A stretch of DNA of 64,000 nucleotides from Protonemura montana. Its lineage: Eukaryota > Arthropoda > Insecta > Plecoptera > Nemouridae. Shown here in pieces: positions 59,101 to 64,000 of this stretch. How positions within the stretch are numbered: the stretch's first letter is position 1; each line of letters begins with the position of its first letter. The notes beneath the pieces are model-generated. The model worked only from the letters and a program-made list of their open reading frames with translations, had not been told where the DNA came from and made no database searches. The position numbers were made by a program, and so were the translations under genes. The stretch lies in NCBI GenBank assembly GCA_947568835.1, contig OX387607.1, positions 7,945,201-8,009,200 of the forward strand, read 5' to 3'.

Positions 59101-62100
59101 GGGCAGGTGGAGGATATCGGGGATCCCGGGGCCCAACAGTTATAAATGGGAGGGTTTTTGTTAGGAGTAGGGCGTCGTGGGAGGCATTGCGGCGGTCGGG
59201 AATAGCCCAGTAGTATACCGTCCCTCTACGACGAGGAGGGTTTGCTGGCCTCGGGGTGGGTTAGGCCGTCGAGTCCACGAGTCTGCGAGTCTTCGAGCAT
59301 CCATCAACGCCGTTCTCTACTCTAGGTCCCGAGGGTCAATGGCTTGCCTTCCCTCTTGGGTGTTCTCGGGAGGGTTTCGTACTAGGGAGGGTCGTGCTCG
59401 AACGTGTCCTGGAGGCAAGGGGGGATGATTGACGTCAAGCGATCCTCTTGTCTAATCACTCAGACACGATGGAGGGGAACAGGACCATCAGGATGGTCAC
59501 CAATGGGTTGGTGGGTAGCTACTTTAGCCGGTATGCAGAAGGTCTGCTCCGGCCAGCGTAGGGTGGGGTAACGTTACGGCTTGGGGTAGTTTTACAGCTA
59601 AGTCCGCGCCTTCGAGCTTCCAGCTTCGAGCACCTATCACCGACTTCGAGATTCGCCAAAGTTACTTTCCAGCCTTTCAGGTCAGCGATCGCCTCTACGA
59701 GCACGCCGCAGGGAGAAGCAGGAGCCGGAAGGAGATCGGAAGAAGATAGCTCACACATACACATACACACTCACACTAGAAGCGCTAATCCTATGACCAT
59801 TTTCCTCAGCGTTCATTACGATCTCGCTTCGGTACCGTGATAAGTCTTGCGTTATTTCTGCGTTATTTCTGCGTCATTACTGCGTTTTTTATGCGTTATT
59901 TTTGCGTTATTTCTCCGTTATTTCTGCGCTATTTCTGCGCTATTTCTGCGTTATTTCTGCGTTATTTCTGCGTTATTTCTGCGTTATTTCTGCGTCATTA
60001 CTGCGTTTTTTTTTGCGTTAGTTTTTTGTTATTTCTCCGTTATTTCTCCGTTATTTCTCCGTTTTTTCTGCGTTATTTCTGCGTTATTTCTGCGATATTT
60101 CTGCGTTATTTCTGCGTTATTTCTGCGTTATTTCTGCGTTTATTGCTGGCGTAATGTACCGCGGTCCGAATTGTAGCGGGCACGATCCGAACTGGAAGAA
60201 ACGTGGAGCGAACGAGAGTTTGGAATCGGGAACTAGTGTGCTTGTCAAGTGTGTGAATGTGGGGACTGTTGTTCCTTTCCATGTTAATGTTTGTGTTAAT
60301 GTTTGTGTTAATGTTTGTGTTAATGTTTGTGTTAATGTTTGTGTTAATGTTTGTGTTAATGTTTATAAATGTACCTGTTTGCGACTATGTTTTTGATTTT
60401 GTACCTGACCGTACTAATTGCATTTGATATTATTTGTACTTGCTTTTCTCTATCACTAACTTGTGTTCTTTTAATCCACGTCACAGGAACCTAATGACGG
60501 AGCCTTCATCTTTCAGCGTCTGATAATCAAATGCCAGGCAATAACAGTTTTTTTTTTTGATTTCATTGTTGCGAACGTAAAGTCCGCAGTCTGACAGCGG
60601 CGGCTTCAAGTTGCAACGTGAACAATGCTACCAACTCGACTGGCCGGTTGTTGCATCAACTCCATGGCTACCAACTTGATCATCATCTCGGCAACACAGA
60701 TGGAACGCAGTTAAGAAGAGGGTTCTGGTTCGACTCCCAGTACCTGGCCAGTCGCCGTGGCAACAAAGATGGAACGCAGTTTAGAAGAGGGTACTGGTTC
60801 GTCGCCCAGTACCTGGCTAGTCGCCGTGGCAACAAAGGTGAGCCAAGAAATAAATATTCCAAATTATTTAACAATGTTGGCTAGATTTCCATAATAACCG
60901 TTCTGATTGGGATGAAATCTTACTTAAATTGAAAACGCTTGCAATGCGCGGGGTATTTTATTATTAGCAACACCATAACCGTCTCAAAAATTGATGCCCA
61001 AACGCGGACTCGAACCCCGATCTCCATCTGTCGAGGGTGTTGCTCTGACAAATTGAGCTACTTGGACACTGGCTTTTTGAGACGATTCTAGTGTATTTGA
61101 TAAGAATGACAGATCTCCAAGGAGTTTAAAAAAGCTTCGGGAAAATTTTGAAACTCGATGCATCTCTGGCCGGTGAGATTTGTCCGCCTAACGTTTGTTT
61201 TATTTTTGTCCTTTAATTCCCAGCTGACCGCGAGGCTCCAGGATCAGCGCCCGTAACTCTTCGTCTCCCGAGACCTTGGTGAAGAAGGAAGATTCACACA
61301 CTGCTCGACTAACCAATGGTAAGCCACGATTCTATCAGCATTTTCCACAATAAATCCGCTGCAAGAATCGATTCTTCTAACTTTCCTTGCACTAAACAAG
61401 TCTGTCCATTAGGATGAAATCTGATTTTAATTGCAAATGCTTGCAATGCGCGGGGTATTTTATTATTAACAACACTATAACCGTCGCAAAAATTGATGCC
61501 CAAACGCGGACTTGAACCCCGATCTACACCTGTCGCGGGTGTAGCTCTGAACCATTGAGCCATTACACTAAAAATTACACTAGAATCGTCTCAAAAAGCC
61601 AGTGTTCAAGTAGCTCAATTGGTTAGAGCAACACCCGCGACAGGTGGAGATCGGGGTTCGAGTCCGCGTTTGAGCATCAATTTTTGAGACGGTTATAGTG
61701 TTGTTATTAATTAAAAGAAAGAGTCTGTCCATTGTTATTTTCTTGTTTAAATTTCACATCTGCCCGTCCCAGTGGCGTTGCAAACTGCTGGTATTCGTGA
61801 CTAACGTATTTTTTGTTTTATCTACAGTCTGCAGTTTTTGGTCACGATCAAGAAAAGTGATCGTGAAGACTTCTAGAAACCAAACCGATACGACTTCCCT
61901 CAGACAAGAGACTTACGATGGAATGTGCCGGACCACAAAACTAAAGGTACGCTTTTTACCATCTTACTTTAGCACTGCATGGATGTCAAGCTCCCTGCTC
62001 CAAACTAAAGCATAACTACCCCCCTGAGAATTTGTTCCCATTCGTGGAATCGACCCCCAGCGTCGAACTTACGTGGCACATACTTGGGACCGAACGGTTT

Positions 62101-63978
62101 GGCGAGTTGGAAACACCGGTCCTCATGAGATCACCGAAGTTAAGCAACACTGCGCTAAGTCGGGTATTAAATGGGCGACCATCATACACATGACCAGTTT
62201 TGTTCGGGAGAGAGGTTAGAGAGATGAAAGTTAAGCAACACTACGCTGGGTCAGGTATTGGATGGGTGACCATCATACACATGACCAGTTCTGTTTGGGA
62301 GAGAGGTTGGAGGGATGAAAGTTAAGCAACACTGTGCTGGGTCAGGTATTGGTTGGGTGACCATCATACACATTACCAGTTCTGTTTGGGAGAGAGGTTG
62401 GAGGGATGAAAGTTAGTACAGCAACTTCACTCGCCTTGCTTATCAACCTCTCGACAGCATGGATTTGTGGAGGAATCCTGCTGTTTACGTTGTACCGTCC
62501 TTCGGAAGGGACGTGAAGCCGGTGGTCCCCTTAGTGCTCTTCGACAGGAGTAGGCTACGCGCCAGCACCGGGTTTCCCCTCCTCCCTTCTAGGCTAGTTA
62601 AGGTTCATCATCATCCTCATCATCATCCACTCATTCACCGACGCCATTAGACCAGTGCCGCATGGCCAGTTGTCAAAACAGTGCGTCGTTAAACACCACA
62701 AATAATAATAAGTGGCACATACTTGGAATTGACCTCGAAAAGTTGTCGCTAGCGACCGTCTAGCGGAAACTAATTGAATGTGTCGACTAATCCGCGGCCT
62801 TCCTTTTCACGCAGGTTTCTACTCAGCCTTGGTTTACATGGAACGTTGTCCGCGATCTAATTGCTGGTCACGGTGGGACAGAATCCGATCTCCTACCTGC
62901 GTCATCGAGACGTCGCTACTGCAGCGTCGATAGATGTAAGTTGGCACGAGCCTTCACAGACATCTGATAATATATGACTGGTACACTTACCGCAATGGTA
63001 AACGCACTCTATTGACAGATCCCAACACTGCTGGCACAAATATATTATGTTAATCCTTTGTCCCCAACAATGGAACATCAGCGCAAGCTTTATCCAAGTT
63101 CTCAAGTCCATAAGAAAATAGTTCTGTTAGCCAGTTCTTCAATTTTTCCACACATTTTCCACATTTTCCACATTTGATGAAGCAGTGCAATGTTAGCAAA
63201 AACTACTAGAAAACAGCTGACAAAACTAAACCCAATCAAAGGTTCATGACCAGTACAAAAAAGCTAATGTTTCCTTTCGTTCAAGCTGGATTTGCACTTT
63301 TTCCCGAGTAAACGTAGCTGTCCGGAGCTAGGGTTGCCATAATAAAAATTTCGGAAGGCTGGACAATTTTTAACAAACGAAAAGTAGTTAGGCCGGAGGC
63401 TCGGGGGACAGACAGCCCCCCCCCCCCCCCCCATAAGGGTGTGGATGTGGGAACAGGATTTGAGGGCCATTTTCAGCAAATTTACGCGTTTTAGATTTAT
63501 TAAGGGTTTTTCTTGGCACTTGAAATCCTGAGTCATGTTTATGCATCAACTTTCAATTTATCAGCAGGCAATTTTGGTATAATTCGTATAACTATTTAAA
63601 AAAAAAATATATTTAACCACAGATTAAAAAAAAAAAATGTATGGGCGACAGTTCACGTATAATCATAATGTCATTGGCACAATTAAAGGAACAATTAGCT
63701 ATTTATAAGAAACAATGCGAATGCAATGTTCGATTTCGCGATTTTTTAAAAGAAAATTACGATCGAGCGGGACGCGGGTCTTTAGAGTGAAAAGCGGGAC
63801 GTATGGTAACCCTATCCGGAGCATGTTTTAATGTGTGCAAGAGTCGTCATGTACCTGGCAACGAATCTAATGTGACTTTATTCTGTTGTCTTCAGGTGAA
63901 CTCCACGAGCCGCTGCTGGAAGCTGATGCATCTTGGCTTCCTCCGACGAGACCTTGCTTCAAGCCCTGGAAATTGTAG
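56105..63978 (+). CDS. Candidate six-exon gene, 306 aa, unrecognised
   Basis: Exons: 56105-56357 (MYSYFPSSSAKYHC...; donor TTCG|GTAAGT), 56755-56844 (MGRLQHESSNMEEHFPPMKD...), 60583-60837 (tandem 23-residue repeat), 61828-61946 (SFWSRSRKVIVKTSRNQTDT...), 62815-62935 (STQPWFTWNVVRDLIAGHGG...), 63896-63978 (ELHEPLLEADASWLPPTRPC..., stop 63976-63978). Phases chain as 1,1,1,0,1 and the total length is a multiple of three. Most borders are good GT-AG sites; the 60583 acceptor is the weakest. No known domain is recognised. Large introns are filled with SINEs and a MITE. It may instead be a non-coding transcript or a chance chain. Confidence 0.33.
57011..57218 (-). repeat. Four tandem copies of a tRNA-SINE head, 52-bp period
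   Basis: On the minus strand each unit reads AAGTAGCTCAATTGGTTAGA (A box) and ACACCCGCGACAGGTGGAGA. Starts at 57011, 57063, 57115 and 57167. Copies are almost identical (one CCAATTG/CCCATTG change). The B box is cut short in each unit. Confidence 0.85.
58097..58240 (+). mobile_element. tRNA-derived SINE copy
   Basis: CAAGTAGCTCAATTGGTTAG with the B-box-like GAGATTCCAGTCC, then a tail block TTATTAGTGTTCTTAATAAA. Upstream, 58025-58080 is the inverted match of 57240-57290, so this and 57011-57290 form an inverted pair. Confidence 0.65.
58351..58415 (+). mobile_element. tRNA-like head, diverged
   Basis: TATTAGCTCAGTTGGATGTT (A box, one base long in the D loop), then GGGTTCGAGACTTCG (B box). Fold and anticodon loop do not support a functional tRNA. 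Confidence 0.45.
58581..58640. repeat. 14-bp minisatellite, about 4 copies
   Basis: GACTTCGACGCCGA repeated with GC-rich flanks. Confidence 0.8.
59840..60145. repeat. 11-bp minisatellite, about 27 copies
   Basis: TGCGTTATTTC repeated with variants (CTCCGTTATTT, TGCGTCATTAC). Plus frames reading FLRYFCVISA are by-products. Confidence 0.9.
60282..60364. repeat. 12-bp minisatellite, 6-7 copies
   Basis: GTTAATGTTTGT repeated almost perfectly. Confidence 0.9.
60692..60829 (+). repeat. 69-bp tandem duplication inside candidate exon 3
   Basis: Two 69-bp copies, in frame, encode 23-residue repeats around DGTQ(L/F)RRG(F/Y)WF and QYLASRRGNK. A third partial start (CAACAAAG) coincides with the donor. 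Confidence 0.8.
61002..61130 (-). mobile_element. tRNA-derived SINE copy
   Basis: On the minus strand: AAGTAGCTCAATTTGTCAGA, ATCGGGGTTCGAGTCCGCG (intact B box), then a TTTGAGACGGTTATGGTGTT tail. The 5' flank shares TCTCCAAGGAG with the other copies. Confidence 0.7.
61455..61715. mobile_element. Head-to-head inverted pair of tRNA-derived SINEs
   Basis: The minus copy, 61455-61561 (GGGGTTCAAGTCCGCG), meets the plus copy, 61590-61715 (CAAGTAGCTCAATTGGTTAG, GGGGTTCGAGTCCGCG, tail GAGACGGTTATAGTGTTGTT). A transcript across both would form a long hairpin. Confidence 0.75.
62088..62711 (+). mobile_element. 5S-rRNA-derived SINE with triplicated 5S module
   Basis: GTTAAGCAACACT occurs at 62139, 62230 and 62321, a 91-bp period, each followed by GGTATT..GGG(C/T)GACCATCATA. 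The same body as 21255-21701 and (AAT)n follow. The exact 15-bp flanks GTGGCACATACTTGG (62073-62087 and 62712-62726) are a target-site duplication, so the element moved as a unit. Confidence 0.85.
63329..63814. mobile_element. hAT-type MITE, perfect 8-bp target duplication
   Basis: Ends TAGGGTTGCCAT... and ...ATGGTAACCCTA. Flanks TCCGGAGC (63321-63328 and 63815-63822) are identical. 486 bp, non-coding, with a run of about 20 Cs near 63414-63432. It lies between exons 5 and 6 of the candidate gene. Confidence 0.85.
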
Positions 63979-64000
63979 CAAGAACGCGCTGTGAGAGTTT

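Noticed and set aside
59837..60176. ORFs reading FLRYFCVISA repeats
   Set aside because: Produced by the 11-bp minisatellite.
62100..62200. Functional 5S rRNA gene
   Set aside because: Only the internal-promoter part matches; a SINE body, (AAT)n tail and target duplication follow.

Overview
The window is nuclear DNA from an animal, most likely an invertebrate. Both recognisable genes are split by GT-AG introns, one encodes a ciliary/flagellar axoneme protein (CFAP44), and the other is a single AP-1/2-type beta adaptin. Most of the rest is transposable elements, SINEs and satellites. I cannot name the species. All exon limits below were read by eye from splice sites and reading-frame phase.

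Layout. 1-7.4 kb: 3' half of CFAP44 (+), with a 427-bp foldback element in one intron. 8.9-12.8 kb: beta-adaptin trunk (-), convergent with CFAP44; no hinge or ear exons are visible. 13.1-14.7 kb: an element with 57-bp inverted repeats around eight 148-bp tandem repeats, then a 5S-rRNA-derived SINE fragment. 14.7-28.4 kb: sparse DNA with a duplicated exon-like pair, two hAT-type elements with 8-bp target duplications, a complete 5S SINE and a non-LTR retrotransposon split by one of the hATs. 28.5-40.9 kb: a tandem array of about 5.2-5.5 kb units (two full, one partial). 40.9-46.6 kb: a diverged continuation of that family, interrupted by a ZBED5-like hAT. 47.6-50.9 kb: a non-LTR element with an intact 953-codon ORF2. 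51-52.1 kb: a large minisatellite. 52.9-53.3 kb: a second copy of the 148-bp repeat element. 56.1-64 kb: a candidate six-exon gene (+) whose introns hold tRNA-derived SINEs, a 5S SINE and a MITE.

The most unusual part is 28.5-46.6 kb. Each unit holds exon-like segments whose phases fit together. In copy B they give a 134-codon open reading frame, preceded by a TATA-like box. Each unit is followed by a run of about 300-bp repeats, and each repeat has its own acceptor, a short frame and an ATTAAA motif. All of these acceptors accept the same phase, which is what a cassette of alternative terminal exons would look like. The next paralogous segment has a different terminal-exon family built the same way. 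I do not recognise the protein, and transcript data are needed before it is treated as a gene.
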